A DNA stretch of 64,000 nt from positions 1,860,001 to 1,924,000 of the forward strand of contig JAKJHU010000054.1 of the NCBI GenBank assembly GCA_022316685.1. The letters run 5' to 3'. Positions 26,218 through 39,599 of the stretch are shown one piece after another. Source of the DNA: Progne subis subis. Lineage: Eukaryota > Chordata > Aves > Passeriformes > Hirundinidae. How positions within the stretch are numbered: the first letter of the stretch is position 1; the number at the start of each line of letters is the position of its first letter. A program made the position numbers and the translations under genes. The notes below the pieces were generated by a model. That model made no database searches. It was not told the origin of the DNA and saw nothing but the letters and a program-made list of their open reading frames with translations.

Positions 26218-29200
26218 AATGAAAAAATGAAGTGATGTCTGTCCCAGTGGCAGCCCTGTGCCAGGGTATCCCCAGGACCAGCACAGAGCTCCTTCCCAAC
26301 TCCTCATCCTTCCTGCTGAGCACTGCCCTAGTGCTGCTGCTTCCGAAGAAAAACTTCCCTTTTTAGAAAGTCACTGTGTGTTCAATAGATAAATAACCAG
26401 CCCTGTACTTAAAAAGTGCAGAACTGTGGCCATAAATAAGCATTAGTGCTTCAAAAATTGTGAAACCATAGCTTTATGGTTTTAAACAGAGACAAGGTGG
26501 AATCCTGAATGGTGGCAATGTATTTCAGATGAAAGCTTTCAAGGAGATGAGGAATAGTTACAGGAGCTAGAACCTGAGTAGCTACAGTTGCATTAAATTA
26601 TTCCATCTGCAAGTCCATTAAAAATTGTTAATGGTTTTGTATGGCTTTTATATTTATTGGGTGGGTTTATTCCTATGTGAGTCATACATATTTATTACCA
26701 CAGGCCAGATAATGGTTATTAATAAAACTTCTTTTATTTGCATACTGTCTTGATGCTGCCCTAAATATTTACAACTGGTCTATAAAATATAAAGAATCCT
26801 CAAAAATTCTAAATAGCACCAGGGATGCGTCACAACTTTGATTTTTGTACTTTATTACTTTTTTGGTGGTTTGTTTTGTCAAAACTGGGAAAAAAAAAAC
26901 AAACCTCTCAGCCTGGTAAATCCATTTCTTTTCTCAAGTCAGAAAAGCACTAATTCTTTCAAAGCTTTAAAGCACTGTTTGTGTGGAGGAAGTGAGAGGA
27001 GATCCAAAGTTAAAGCAGGCTGGTTTTTTATAATTAAGAAAATACATATATTTCTACACATAATTACGAACAGTAACAAAAGCTCAATATTAAAATAGGT
27101 CCACTGAATCCCTGGAATTGTGCCTGCCAACTAAAACACCTACTATGAATTTAGTAATGGGTTATGCAAACATAAATTACAAGGCCAGACATTTTAAAAG
27201 GAAAAAAAGGTGATTTATTGTCACACTGGAGACACGGCAGGATAGAAGCACAATTTCATTTTTCCATATATTCATCAACACTGCAGATGTGTTAATGCAA
27301 AAAGAATTCCAAAATAAAAACGGCTCTCAACTGCTCTAATTCTCATCTGTCATTTAATTTACTTTAAAATTATTACCAGAAAGTACTTTTTTTTTTTTGT
27401 TTTAAGCAAGCAAAAAACACACTCAAGATTCCTGGAAGAAAATAGTTTTAAAGAGCATTTTACAGACATTTTTCCTCCTAAAAATCAAGAATGCATCCAA
27501 AACTGACCACAACCGAGTGGCCTTGCAGAAACTGGGGGCATTTGGGAGGGTTTTTAACAGAAAAGCTTCAAACTATCATTTGTACCTTGGGCATTTGCCT
27601 TGTGAATATTTTTAGTCCCCATATTAATAGTTTCTGGTTTTCTTTCAAGCAGATCCAACTATTCACTTATCCACTCTCAGAGCAACGACAAGAATCTCTA
27701 GAAGAGTTATTTGTGACAAGATGGTGATTTTAATGAGGACAACATGTTCCTTTAATTGCACCTGAGCCTCTTTGAGGTGGTCCAGCAGAGCACCTGAGGC
27801 TTACAGAACCTTTGCTCACCAAGTCAAAAAGGAAAAGTACTAATTGAAGATGCTTAATTATTTCTTTGCTTGGTAAATACACATAGGAAGGAAGAGCAAG
27901 GATACTGATGCCTGTTGTTTTTAGAACTCTTGAAAATAAGTCCAACTATTGTTCAGGGTAAATTTAGGAACTGAGCTTCAGACTCGCTCTGCCAGTGATC
28001 TCCACATAAATTCCAAGTTTTATACTTAGCTTTCCATAAAACAGAATGTAAGAAGGGCTGGTAATTGTTGGTGCCACAGTGAGAAAAACCTCAGCTGTTT
28101 CAGCTACGAGAAATGACAATATTTTCCCTTAAAAGCCAGTCAATGATACGTCAATAAATCACGTCGTATCTTAATGCACACTACATAAAGTACAACCATT
28201 CTTGCAGGAGGAAGGATGACAAATGCTCTGTCAGAGGGAGTTTTTTTCCCTCGAGTTGTGACCTTGAGAAGGTTCTCCTCTTTCAGCCCTCACCCCCAAG
28301 CTTCCCCTGCCCTGGCCACTTCCCAACTGGGTCAGCGCTGCAAGGTTCAAGCAAAGGCAAGAACAACCAGGATAAAACAAAACTGTTTGCTTTGCCTCCT
28401 TTCAGCCTCAGTGACAGCACAGACTCGCTGCGGCATCAAAGGCTTAACAAGAGAGATTAACTTGTAAATATTTGCTTACAAGTGCGTGCCTTTGTAAACC
28501 ACAGTAATACCCCAAATATCTCCTTTTCTCCTTTGCTGCACCCTTGGCATTGCTGAAATCCAATACCTGAGACCAGTGCTGGGAGAAGAAAAAGTGAATT
28601 CCTCAGCTCTCAGCAATGCCCAGCCAGGAAAATGCACAAATCAAAGAAATCTACATTACTACCAGCAAGTGACTTCGGAGGAATTCATTTTGTTCGACTG
28701 CTCTAATGAGTTTGGTTGCATCAGGTGTGTCCCACTCTTGAATATTTCTTTGGAGCGCTTGAATAAAGTAATTGCCTGTGTATTTTCAGACTTACAAAAC
28801 GACTTTTGAGGTAAATGTGTTGTAGAAAATTGATTTAAGGGTCTCTTGAAAGCAAATGGAGAGAGAAACTAACTCCAAGTGGCCTAGGTCATGTGGCTTG
28901 AGAAAATTGCTTTAAATTAAACTTCTCTGCCAAATAATACACAACACAATCATGACTTCTGCAGGTCAGGGAAACTCTTTTCTTGGGTTTCAGACCTTTA
29001 CAAATGCTGTTTGATAATCATGAAATCCTACATAACAATAATCCCCAAAATATGGCTTCATTTGCTAAAAGGACTTTCTCAAGCCCTGCTATTCCCAAAT
29101 AAATTGCACAGATTCTCCTTCCTACCCTCTGCTGCTGCCCTGCCCTGCTGGGAACAGCACAAGTTAAGACAAAAAAAGACAATTCTTTTTTAAAAAAAAA

Positions 29201-29699
29201 AAAAAAAAGTTTACTGGGTATGGTAGGAATGGTTAATGTGGTCAATGGAAGTGAGTATTAGGAGAATCCTGGAAAAATACAACTGCGAATTGTAATTGTT
29301 TTAGTGTCCTCTCACTTCCCATAAAAAGGCAACAAGAGATCATAATATAGGAATAGATGTTAGAAACCCTGATGGGTTTCCTGTGAACAAAGAGAATATG
29401 CTAAAGTGAAATATGTATTAAATAATCCATCCAGGATAAGGCTGGACCTGATTTAACCCCTCTGACTCCACAAGGCTGGTGTTTAGATCACAGTTAAAGA
29501 TATGGAGATAGACTTTATTACTTTTCTGGAAACATGATAATAATAATATACTTCTCCATTTAGCTTTTGAAATACCAAGCCCATGTAGTACAAATTATCA
29601 AAAAAAAATCATTTACTGGCAAACAAAGCTCTTAAGAATAAAAATGGGGAAAGGTAGGACATGGCACCTAAATATTATCCTAAAGGAGAGGTATTCATC
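26218..29699. other. Non-coding intronic stretch
   Basis: AT-rich, with a T-run near 27388 and a 17-base A-run at 29192-29208. No exon or RNA gene was recognised. Confidence 0.55.
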
Positions 29700-29819
29700 A
29701 AAGGGAGAAAAAAGAGAAAACTGGGAGAGGAAGGGAAAAAAGAGGAAAAAGGAAAGAAGAGAGGAAAAATAGGAGGAAAATGAGAAAAGGAAAAAGGAGG
29801 GGGGAAGGAAAAAAGAGAA
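29700..29819. repeat. Polypurine tract, 120 bp
   Basis: The plus strand is all A/G except four pyrimidines (at 29721, 29722, 29770 and 29781). Uninterrupted runs of 47 and 38 purines are present. On the CUX1 sense strand this is a long polypyrimidine tract. Confidence 0.93.
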
Positions 29820-32800
29820 CAATAAAAGAAGTGAAACAACCCAGCTGTAGATGGCAGCAAATCAATATTCACCCCTCTGTACACAGACACTGAGGACATC
29901 AATTATCCTCAGACAGAATGTGTGTTTTCAGTAGATTTTGTTATTATTTCCACTTTGTCACACAGACTAGACCAAAGTTGACTGTGCAAAGTCACTGGGA
30001 ATGAACATTACCCACAGTTCTGAAGATCCTGCTCTCATTTCAAGAACTAATTCAAGCAGCAGAATTTTTTTTTTTTTTTTTTACGCTTAATTTAATTATC
30101 TTTTGCTGTAGAGACTGGATATTTCAATAGAATATTCCAGAAACATTGGAGACAAAGGATTTAAGAATTTTGCACTTTGAAAAACTGAGCCCTTCCATAA
30201 TACCTGTCCTAAGTTCCTTATGACTTGCAATTAGAATGATTTTTTATATTCATTTTTTTAATATTCATTATTTATATTTATATGAATCTTAAAGATATGT
30301 GTCACCTTGACACAACAGGAGGAACAAAACCATTACTTGTGTAACAGAAGATTTTACAGGCATCTTTCTTTCTCTTCGGGGCACAGCAGAACTGTGATGG
30401 AGCAGGATGGGGGTGACAGGGATGGTTTGGGTGACACTGATAGAAAACAGCTTTGATGTAGGCAGGTAAATGGCATTTATTTGAGATTAACCAAGGGCTC
30501 AGGTCAGCAGGCTGCCCCCTCCACCCAGTCAGTGTTCAGGCATTATTTTGTTTTCTGGCACTTTCCCATATTCCATTTTCCAGAGCACCTTTGTTTGAGA
30601 ATTTATGTTTCTGTGCTTAGAGGTTCTCCCACGTCCCTCCATAACTCTGCCCACTGAACCTTTAATCTGCTCTACAGGATTCAGATAGAGAATTTGGACA
30701 TTTAAAGGTAATCTTGACTTTCTCAATCTCACCAGTTGAGTTCATTTACAACCCAGAAACTGCAAAGGGCAAAACCAGTGAGGAAGCACCCACCCAATTT
30801 ACCATTTTTATCCATCAGGATAAAAACCAGGGCCCACAACAACAGGGCAAGCTCCTGTCTCTCAATGTGGCCTTTATGCAGGCACCTCACCCTGCCTGAT
30901 TTTGCAGAGCTCACCATCTCCCATGACAAAATCAATTGCTTATTTCATTTCCCAAGAGCAGCTGGTGCAGGTCTCCCCAGGCTGCTCTTTTGTCTTGAGC
31001 CCAGTTTAATGAGCCCTGGCTCAGGTGAGCCTGGTATTAACCCCACAGCTCAGGATTACCTGGCTTAACGTGGCCAAATGCTAGAGAAAAGCAGTGGAGA
31101 GTTACTGGTTAAATAAGCTTAAAAGTAGGAAGCATTAGAGAAGCTTTTCAATGTTTAAAACAGAAATAGCTAAGCAAAAAGTGGTTACTGAAGTAAGAAT
31201 CTGGGTAAAAACAAAAGCAACGTTATCAACATTGGGAACTATCTGCACTTCACGCCAAAAATTACTAACCTGTGCACCTAGAAATATTTAGAGACTAAAA
31301 AAACCCCACCACTCAAAGGTGGTCATACAAACATTCCATTATTCACACCAGAACTGGCATATGAGGACAGGATTAAGTAAAACAAGAATTCCACAGAGGT
31401 TAAAATCCCCCAGAAATACCACAGTTGGTCACAACAGTTCAGGATTTGTCATTGTAAGAAAACAATCATCTGATGCAGGCTGTCAGTTCACGTGATATAT
31501 TTTGAGATGTCTTCCAAGTAACAGTCACGTAAAATTGATGTTGCAAGTGATCTCCTGACCAGCCTCAGCCCTCCACAGTAGCTGCTCAGGGGGAAAAAAA
31601 TTGAGACTGAAAATACTCCAAAACATCTACGAGCAGCAGGTCTGACACGACCTCCTAAAAGGTGTGAGGAGGAGAAGAGTGTTTTTGCAGTAACAGGTTA
31701 AGAACCCTTTCTGAAAGTTTCTGCACAACCACTGCTGAATTTTCTGTTCACGTAAAGTTCCCGAACATGAGCTACTTCTTCCCAGAGTCATCTCCCAGCA
31801 TGCCAAGACAGAAATAGTATTTTAACATTTTTAAATACCAGAAGCCCTAAGGTCATTCCTCCGAACATGAAAACATTGTATTGCTTTTGCAGCAATTTTG
31901 ATCATTTGCAAGGAAGGCAGAAATGACCCAAATAGATCTGTCACAATTTTGAAAGTAACAAGAAACAGAAGTATCCTCAACTTCATTAGCAGTTTTTGGA
32001 ACCCTTTTGTGCTGCACAGGAGATAACTTTCAAGCTGATGTTACGGAAAATCCGGAGGCAGCAATGAATAGGAAAGTCAAGGCAATCCACACTTGTCTCC
32101 TGATTTATGGTGGGACTGGCAAGGGCAGAGGAAAAGAGATGCTGGCACAGCCTAAACCAGGGCTGCACTGACAGGGATGCAGGCAGGGTGAAACACAAAA
32201 TGGAAAGTACAGTTCTGAAACAGATTGTAACATTTGACAGTTCCATCTTTGTGGCTTTGTTTCTCCTTTCAATGCCAAGAAAGTTGTTACTTCGTGGTGG
32301 AAATTTAAATTGAGCTGTACCCTGGGTTATTTATCTGTCTGAAGAACGTTCTGCATCCAGGCTGGTTTTCTATCACAGAACTCTTTTGTTATGAAAAAGA
32401 GCACTCTGGATGTTTTAGGAACTTAAATGTATCAGTTTGGAGATAGCAGTGGCTCCCTGTGCATTCCCTGTCCACCTCAAGGACGTTTCCCGTCCTGGGG
32501 AGGTTCCCAGACAAAGCTGCAGTTACTGATCCTGCCTTGATTTCCAACTGCCTCCCAAAACTGCTCAAGTTCTGGGGAATGTTCACAGACCTCCCTGCCT
32601 TCTGGGAGTGCAAAAATCAGCTGAAGGTGAACACACACCCTGCACAAGCTGTAAGTTTTGTGTGAGGAGGAAATCCAGCGCAGTTTTCCAGCAGGGACAG
32701 CTGGACACCCACATCTACCACACCAAATCCCTTGGACAGGACAGAACTTCCACATCTGAGTCCCTCCATGACCCTGGGGGAAAAATCTACATCTCCAGTT

Positions 32801-33132
32801 GGCTACAGCTGCCTATTCCTACAGTTGAGATACTTCTAATTATTTGATCCCTTTTTAATTCTTTCTCTGTCACAGAAAGGAGAAGTTGCTCTTCAGAAAC
32901 AAAGCTGCAGAAGAGCACCAGGGCAGAGAAGGCAAAGAAAGAACCTAAAAAATTCATGCAAGGTTATAAAGGAATGTGGTTTCATAGGGGTTCCAGGACA
33001 AAAAGATGAGGATGTAGAACCTAGCAGAGATCCCAATTTCCTCAAACTCTGGGGATGTTCAGAGTGTTGTTTTGAATGTAGTCCCTAAATAAATAAACTC
33101 ACATATAAATAAACTTATAATAAATAATTAAA
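29820..33132. other. Non-coding intronic stretch
   Basis: Contains an 18-base T-run at 30065-30082 and AT-rich sequence around 30240-30300. No exon was recognised. Confidence 0.55.
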
Positions 33133-33159
33133 ATAGATAGATAGATAGATAGATAGATA
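33133..33159. repeat. (GATA)n microsatellite
   Basis: Almost seven perfect gata units lie in an AT-rich context that itself has degenerate taaa repeats from about 33084. Confidence 0.95.
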
Positions 33160-34795
33160 AATCTTACATATTCTGGAAGAGAATAGAGGGTACAGAATTA
33201 TATTTTGTAAAATAATATTTAAAACCTTCCCATCAAACAATTTAACTTCTGTATCCTGCTTACTGGAAAGGATTGATTGAGTATCATTTCCCAGTGTATC
33301 TCTTAAAGTAATTACAGGATCTGTTTGCCTCTGTACATTCCTCTCCCACTGAGTTACCAAGGTGCTCTCACAATGCACTTAAAAACTGTAGTGTCTTGGG
33401 GGTTTTTGTTTGTTGCTCCCCTTCTGCTCCACAGAAATAAAACTGGCTTAAAGAAATCCTCCTGAAATCTCTAACGTGCCTTCAGATGGGAACTGGCAGC
33501 TACAGCCACATTCTGAAGAATCTGTCATTTTACTCACAGAAAAAAAAGGAAGGCAGCAGGAAACAGGTTTTGTAGTATGAACTTAAGCTTCTGGCAAACA
33601 ATTGAGAAAGTGACCCCAGAATTCCATGTATTTTCTGCATCCTGTACAATTTCCTATACTCTCCATATTCTTCCACTTCTTCCTCCTTCTCTTCCCAGCA
33701 GTTTGTCAAGGAAATCAACTCACCATCTTACAGCACCTGAACTCACTCTTTCCTGTTCCTTCAAAGCTGCAGTCCCCAAATTCTCTCTCCTTCAAAGAGA
33801 ACCGACTTCTGCCCCACAAAGCCTCCAGATAAACAGCACTGCCCCTTCCCCACGAGTCCCTCCTGCTCCCACGTTCCCTTTGCCCCTCTCTGGCTCAGCA
33901 TCCCTCCTCCTGCAGCCCCAGGAAGCAGAGCAGCAGCACTGAAGGTTACGAGAGCTGCCTGCTGCTTCCCTCCCAGGAAGAGCCTTGGAAGGAGCTGGTG
34001 CTGGAATATCACTTATCTGGAGCTGGCTTTGAAACGCCACAACATTCCTGGATGAACAGATTGCTGGCAATCAGCAGGGGAAATAAAAAAAAAAAAACAA
34101 AACCCAAATCCACAAAACAAACAGAGGAGAGGCAGCCAGCCCTGAGCGCTGCTCTGCTTTCAGCAGGGAACCGAGTGAGATTTTCTGTGGGTTTAAGGGA
34201 GCTGCACGTGCCTGTGCACAGGCACTGCACATGAGCAGTTTAAACACTCCCAGCTTCTCACACGTAATATTCACCTTTCCCATCTCCCCACTGGTTTTAC
34301 CCCACACCTGTGCTCCATGCACATCCTCCCAGGGGAGTTTGGCTCAGCCCTGACCCTCTTGTGTTTCCAGTGAAATCAACAGCGGAACTTCATTTGATTT
34401 TTGATGGGAAAATGAGCATCTTTGAAGTTATGCCCTTGATATAGATTTATTTAGGCAGCGAAATGTCACTTTCTAAATCCAAGTGCTCTGAGAGTTTGGA
34501 TTGGTGGAGATTTTTTTTTTTTTTTGCAATTCTCCAGGTTTTACATTATTATATAATTTAGAGCGAGCCTGTCTGAAGGCCGATGTTGATGCTTCCTCTA
34601 AAAACATCAATCCACATTTCAGTATTTACACAATGCAAATGTTCCCTGATGAGGAAAACATCAGAGATGAGCAGGTTTAAATAAAGACCTGGCAATATAT
34701 ACAAGAAAATTATAGAAATAAACCATTAAGAAGAAATCATAGCTTCTACATGCCCAAGACCACCTACCACAGCGAGAGACTGGGATGGCTTTTCT
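33160..34795. other. Non-coding intronic stretch next to exon 2
   Basis: No further exon was seen. There is a 15-base T-run at 34511-34525. Confidence 0.55.
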
Positions 34796-34801
34796 CCTTA
34801 C
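34796..34801 (-). promoter_or_regulatory. CUX1: Splice donor of CUX1 exon 2
   Basis: The intron begins GTAAGG directly after the exon's final GAG codon. This is a near-consensus U1 site that matches everywhere except the last position (GTAAGT). Confidence 0.88.
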
Positions 34802-34912
34802 CTCTGGAGTGTTTTTCTTGAACTCACGACTTTGCTCAATAAGTTTTTTCCTGGACTGCTCACTTTCATCTTGCCGGTTCGCCAATATTGTTGCTGTGGT
34901 ATCGAGCTCTCT
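34802..34912 (-). CDS. CUX1: CUX1 coding exon 2 (partial gene)
   Basis: This 111-bp exon has 37 codons, starts and ends in phase 0, and is read on the minus strand. The peptide begins [10 protein letters not shown], continues [20 protein letters not shown] and ends FKKNTPE. From memory of the human protein, only A to T, V to I and R to K differ. CUX2 is much further away at these positions (for example its REFKKNVPE). The acceptor reads cttaccag after a long pyrimidine run, and the donor is GAG|GTAAGG. CUX1 is a CUT-repeat homeodomain transcription factor; its alternative product CASP is a Golgi membrane coiled-coil protein. This exon is shared by both and lies at the start of the N-terminal coiled coil. 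In the human gene it is joined to alternative first exons, so the protein start is not here. The open frame continues past the donor to a stop near 34661, which is intronic read-through. Confidence 0.95.
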
Positions 34913-34945
34913 CTGGTAAGAAAAAGAAACACAAAGGAAAAAAAA
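34913..34945 (-). promoter_or_regulatory. CUX1: Splice acceptor and polypyrimidine tract of CUX1 exon 2
   Basis: On the minus strand the 33 bases before the exon are almost all pyrimidine and end in CAG directly before the exon's first AGA codon. An A-rich plus-strand stretch continues to about 35022, so the T-rich tract upstream of the acceptor is unusually long. A CTGAC-like branch motif lies about 59 nt from the exon (34970-34974). A weaker TTAAT-type site lies nearer, about 40 nt away. Confidence 0.85.
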
Positions 34946-37900
34946 AAAAATTAAAAAAAAGGAAATACAGTCAGAGCTCTGTTTGTCACAGAAATAAAAT
35001 TAAAAAAAAAAACAAAAAAACCCTCATCCATATATCATGTTATTGGGAATATATTGGGAATATGGAGATGGAAGGGCTAGGGAGCAGCACAGAACAAGCA
35101 CCAGGCTTCCAGAATAACAGCAAATGAAGCTCTACAACCTCTTGGATTCCATCTTGCAACCAAAACATCACCATTTTTCTCAAAATTATTCACAGCTCCA
35201 CCCCAGCATTACACAGGACAGAACCAATGGCACACGATACACCTCCTAATAAATTCCCAAGTCCAGTGAAGATTACAGATCTTGGACATATTCAAACCAG
35301 GTTTATTTTCACCTGCCTGCTTTTTAAAGATACTGGTTTTCCCCATTTTGAGTTGCCCTATTATAAAAATGTGTTAATTCAAATATTGGTTAACCTTACA
35401 CTTGAATCTGGTCTGGTTATGCTTCAGTCATTCTTAATCTCCTGTGACATGCTGGATATAATTCCATGCTGCCACTGCATTGCTCTTTTCCATTTAAGTC
35501 TTGCCTTATTTAAATAAAAACAAAATCTTTTCCTATTATTGGAATCTATTCCTCCAAGGTTATTAGCAGGTATCTCCATTTCCTCTCCAAAATGTATCTT
35601 TTTATAAGCACCTGATGAATGCCAGAGTATCTTCCAACACTTTCTACTGAGCTGAAGCACAGGTCCCAGTGTTTTCCAGCTTCTTTCAAGTGTGTTCTCC
35701 CCATCCCAATTCCTCCACTCAGTGCTGTGCCTCCAAATGTCACCGTAATAGATTGAACAGGTCACTTATCAGTGCATAAACCAACAGTACTCAATCTTCT
35801 GTGTCAGTTTGTGCCTCTTCTGCAGTACTTCCACATAATATGAATAAATAAAGGCAAATCCCCCCTCCATTCAGCTACAGACCTCATTCTTCAAGTCACT
35901 GGGAGAATCAAGAATTCATAAAAGAAATTTGGCACTGTTTTATCCTCTTATTAATTCAAAAAGAGAAAAACCTGGCTATGAGAAAAGTTCGTGGAAAGTG
36001 AGAACAATGTGCTAGAGCAAGACTACCTTCACCTCATCCCTCTGCCAAGGTGCCTCCAACCTGCCTGCAAAACTCCCAATATTCTCCAGCAGAAATTTGC
36101 CAGACTTCTGGAATTTGTTCATAACTCAACCACCTGTAAGGGACCAAAAGCACAAACCTGGGACCTCCTGTCAGGTCTAATACCAGACCCCAAATAGGTG
36201 GTCAAGTCACTGACTTGTTACTAAGTACAAATACTACTGTCTAAATATTCTGAAAAAGCCTAATTCCTAATTTTAGATACATTTTTGAATGGGTAAATGT
36301 AAATCCTGGATGGATGGACATGTGTCTTATGTAACTCCACAGTCTGACCTCTGGATGGAAAATAAAAAACCTTTTGAGTTCCCAACTCAAGAGGACCAAT
36401 ATTTTTTTTCCCTTTAGGTTTATTAGCATAAAATTATGATTTTTTAAATAAATATATGGACGACAGTTATCCTAATCCTTGGAAACCAGCTCAATATGAC
36501 AAATGGATTTGAAGCCAAGCAGCGTGCTGGAACCAGTGACCTAAATATTGTCACTGGAACGCTTAAAAGTCTTTCTATAGCTGACTTGGAGTAAAGAAAC
36601 AGGGCAATATGTCCGCCAGATCTTGGTTTGGAATTCTGTAACATATGTGAAATCTATTGCAGAAAAGTGGGAAATACTTAACAGTTGGATAAACCACATT
36701 TGAAATTCATCCCAGCTAAGTTTATGCAAGAAAAAAGAGCAACAGAAACCAATGTGGTTAAGCAGAACTATAAAGAGCAATATAACGGCTAAGCAGAAGG
36801 CTTTTAAAAAATATAAACAATCTGGTACGGCCAGAAACTTGGAAAACTATATTTAAAAAGGAAGCACACATTTCGAGCCAAGCAAAGAAAACACAAATCA
36901 TGAAGTAAGAGGGAATTTCAGTGGAGCAAAGAACCAAGTGCTTTGGCTTCCGATATCGAGCGCTAGCAAGGAACCCGAGCAACGGAAAAGCAAGACTTCT
37001 AAAGGCCTGCGCTTCCAAGTTTCGAGGCAAGAAAGAAAAAGAAACGATTTTAAAATAAAAATAAATTTCATCTTTTGTGCCACAATGAAGGGTGAGGTAG
37101 CAAATGACAGAGGACTTTCCCACCCTGGCTGCCTGATGGATACCGGTGCCACGGCGCACTCACACCAGGCGCCTTCCCATGGCTTTCTGAATTCCTTCTG
37201 GGACAGGTGTGATCATTCCTGCCCACAAAACATTTCCTTCTGTGACATTATCAGGCACAGACGTTGCCAAGGAGAACTGCCAGCACTGAGCTGCCTGACT
37301 CTGGGGGCTGGAGCCCACGAGCTCCAGATCTTGCACTGATGAGCAACTGAGAGCCTGAGATGCAATCCCAGCTGAGGAGCAGCAGGTATCCATCCAACCC
37401 CGTGATCTGATACAGAGGAAGGCATTGAATCTTCAAGCTATGTCATAGTTAATAAGACCCAAATGAAAACTGCTTGGAAAATTGCTAATCTTTTCTTTCT
37501 TGTTTGATCTGAACCATGCACAATGCAAGTTTCATTTATTTAAACCTAATAATAGATACAGGATTACAACCCACAAGGACAAATGACAACTTTTTCATAC
37601 TTTTGTGATTTAATCTCATGAACTAGCCCAATCTTAAAAAAAAAAATTAACGTGGCCAATATATTATTTCTTCAAGCAAGCTCATTTTAAGGAGCAAAGA
37701 GTAGTAACTTCAATATTTCAAACCTGAGTACTGTGTAACACTCACATGTAAACACTTTCCCAAGCCTTGCAATCACTCTCTAAGCAGATAACAAGTAAAA
37801 GGAGATGTAATTCTGCACAGAGAGAGGTGGGTTGGAGAGTCAAAAATAGGAGCCCATGTCTCAGTATCATCCTTCACACCTTTGAAATCAAAAGGGTTCC

Positions 37901-39387
37901 AAGGAAAAGCAAACAAAAACCAGGGCTCAAAGGTGTTGCAGCGGTGACCTGGCTGTGGAAAGGATTCAAAGCCTGGAAGCTTCAGTTCCACTGATTCCAC
38001 GCTGGCTAATGAACTTTCTGGCCCAAAGCAGGCACCTGCAGAAAGGGAGTCACTGCTTGGAGCACATCTTGAGAGAACGAGCAGGAGCATTATCCCTCCC
38101 CCTGCCCCAAAGTCCCATCGATTTTGGGCAGGCACAGTTCAGAGATAACTAAAGAACTCTCTCTCCAGGGTTTCTACTCTGACCCATTTCAACAAATTTA
38201 CTGGGGGTGGGAGGGAGGCAGTGGGAGGAGAGGAGACAAGAAAGTCTTATGCTCCTAAGTGTGGGAGTCATTAGAAGCAGTCCCCAGAAAACAAACATTA
38301 AAAGCTTTCTTTCAGGCAGTATAGAAATAAAAAAATTCTAAAACTAGGAAGGTCAATCCACTACCCAGTGTAACAGCAATCACCTTGGAGTGAATTTATG
38401 TTCTCTCAGGCACTCCCAGACCCTGTTAGGCTCCCTGCTCATCCTGTCTGTCACCCCACGGTGACATGGCTGCATGGGACCCCCCAGAGCAGAGGGAGCC
38501 TGCTGAACACATCCCATCCTTCCCTTCCTGACTTCTGCTGCACTGAACCAGCTCCCTGCTCCTGCAGCTCCTCCAGGAGGAATTGCACCATTCCAGCAGG
38601 GAGGTGGGAAAACACAGCTGGAGTGAGGGGGCTGTGGAATCCCCCTTCTTGGCACCAGGCTGCAATTAGGTTGACCCCGAGTAATTACGAAACTGCAGGC
38701 GAGTTTCAAGGTTGTTTTCCTTTACGGCTGACATGTCTTTGCCTACCAGATGCATTCTTTGATAATCACCCAGCAGCAGGTCTGCACCACTGACCAGTTC
38801 AGCACAAGGCCTTTCCTTTCCATAATAAGAACATTCGAGTCAGCCCTTCCATGCCTGAGACCTGGGAGCTGCTGGGTGGCTGCTCACAAAGCTGAGTCCT
38901 AAAAATTACTCATTTAGGAAAACAGTTCTGGAAAGAAATGGAACTTTCTTGGCTATTTATGAAGTTTCTGTTCCCTCACCCACTTCTAACAGTTACTGGC
39001 CACTGCCCTGCCGTGGTCATTTCACAACCAAAGAAACCACCACACCTCAGCATCCCAATTCCCCCAAAAGCTGCTCCAACAACCATAACTAGTCCTCAGT
39101 CTCTGCTCTGAACCATTATTCCCACGGCTCACATGGAAGAAGTTACAAAAACCTGTAATAGCCATCTATAAGTACTGTGACATAACTGTATCCCAAACTT
39201 TTCTAACTCTCCCATATTTAAACGTTTAACCCTTGCTGCATTTACCACGAAGCTCCTACAGTGGAGCAAGAAACACATATCACAACCTGAAGACAAACTC
39301 ATTATTTCCTGGTATGCTTCCAGGCATGGATGCAAGGTCTAAGCTGTGCCTTTGAAAGCATTAAGCATGGCTGCAGAGATTAACGGG
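34946..39387. other. Non-coding intronic stretch
   Basis: A-rich up to about 35022, then ordinary intronic sequence. The open frames (for example 36758-37159 and 36938-37339) overlap in opposite directions and carry no recognisable domain. Confidence 0.55.
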
Positions 39388-39599
39388 ACACCAGGAAGAA
39401 GTTTTTCATTGAAAAGGTGGTCAGAGCATTGGAATGGGCTGCCCAGGGAGGTGGTGGAGTCCCCATCCCTGGAAAGGTTCAAGAAACAACTGGAGATGGC
39501 ACTCAGGGCTCTGGTTTAGTTTAGTCAAAGTAGAGATCAGCCACAGGTTGGACTTGTTGATCTCAGAGGTCTTTTCCAACCTTAACGATTCTGTGATTC
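39388..39599 (+). mobile_element. CR1 LINE, 5'-truncated 3' end
   Basis: The order is the CR1 3' end in sense: ggaagaagtttttcattg, gggctgcccagggaggtggt, ggagtccccatccctgg, caggttggact, ggtcttttccaacctt and terminal gattctgtgatt. It is on the plus strand, opposite to CUX1, and non-coding. Confidence 0.94.

Larger units (their letters stand above)
1..34801 (-). other. CUX1: CUX1 intron 2, 5' part (at least 34.8 kb)
   Basis: Everything left of exon 2 is read as the following intron of the minus-strand CUX1 transcript. The next expected coding segment (DLRKQVAPLL in human) was looked for by eye and not found, so that exon should lie left of position 1. Large early introns are known for mammalian CUX1. 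Repeats and CpG-dense islets inside it are listed separately. Open frames here (up to 227 codons) match no family I recognise. Confidence 0.8.

Noticed and set aside
34661..34801. Open frame continuing past CUX1 exon 2 on the minus strand
   Set aside because: A near-consensus GTAAGG donor lies exactly where similarity to CUX1 ends, so the remainder is intron.
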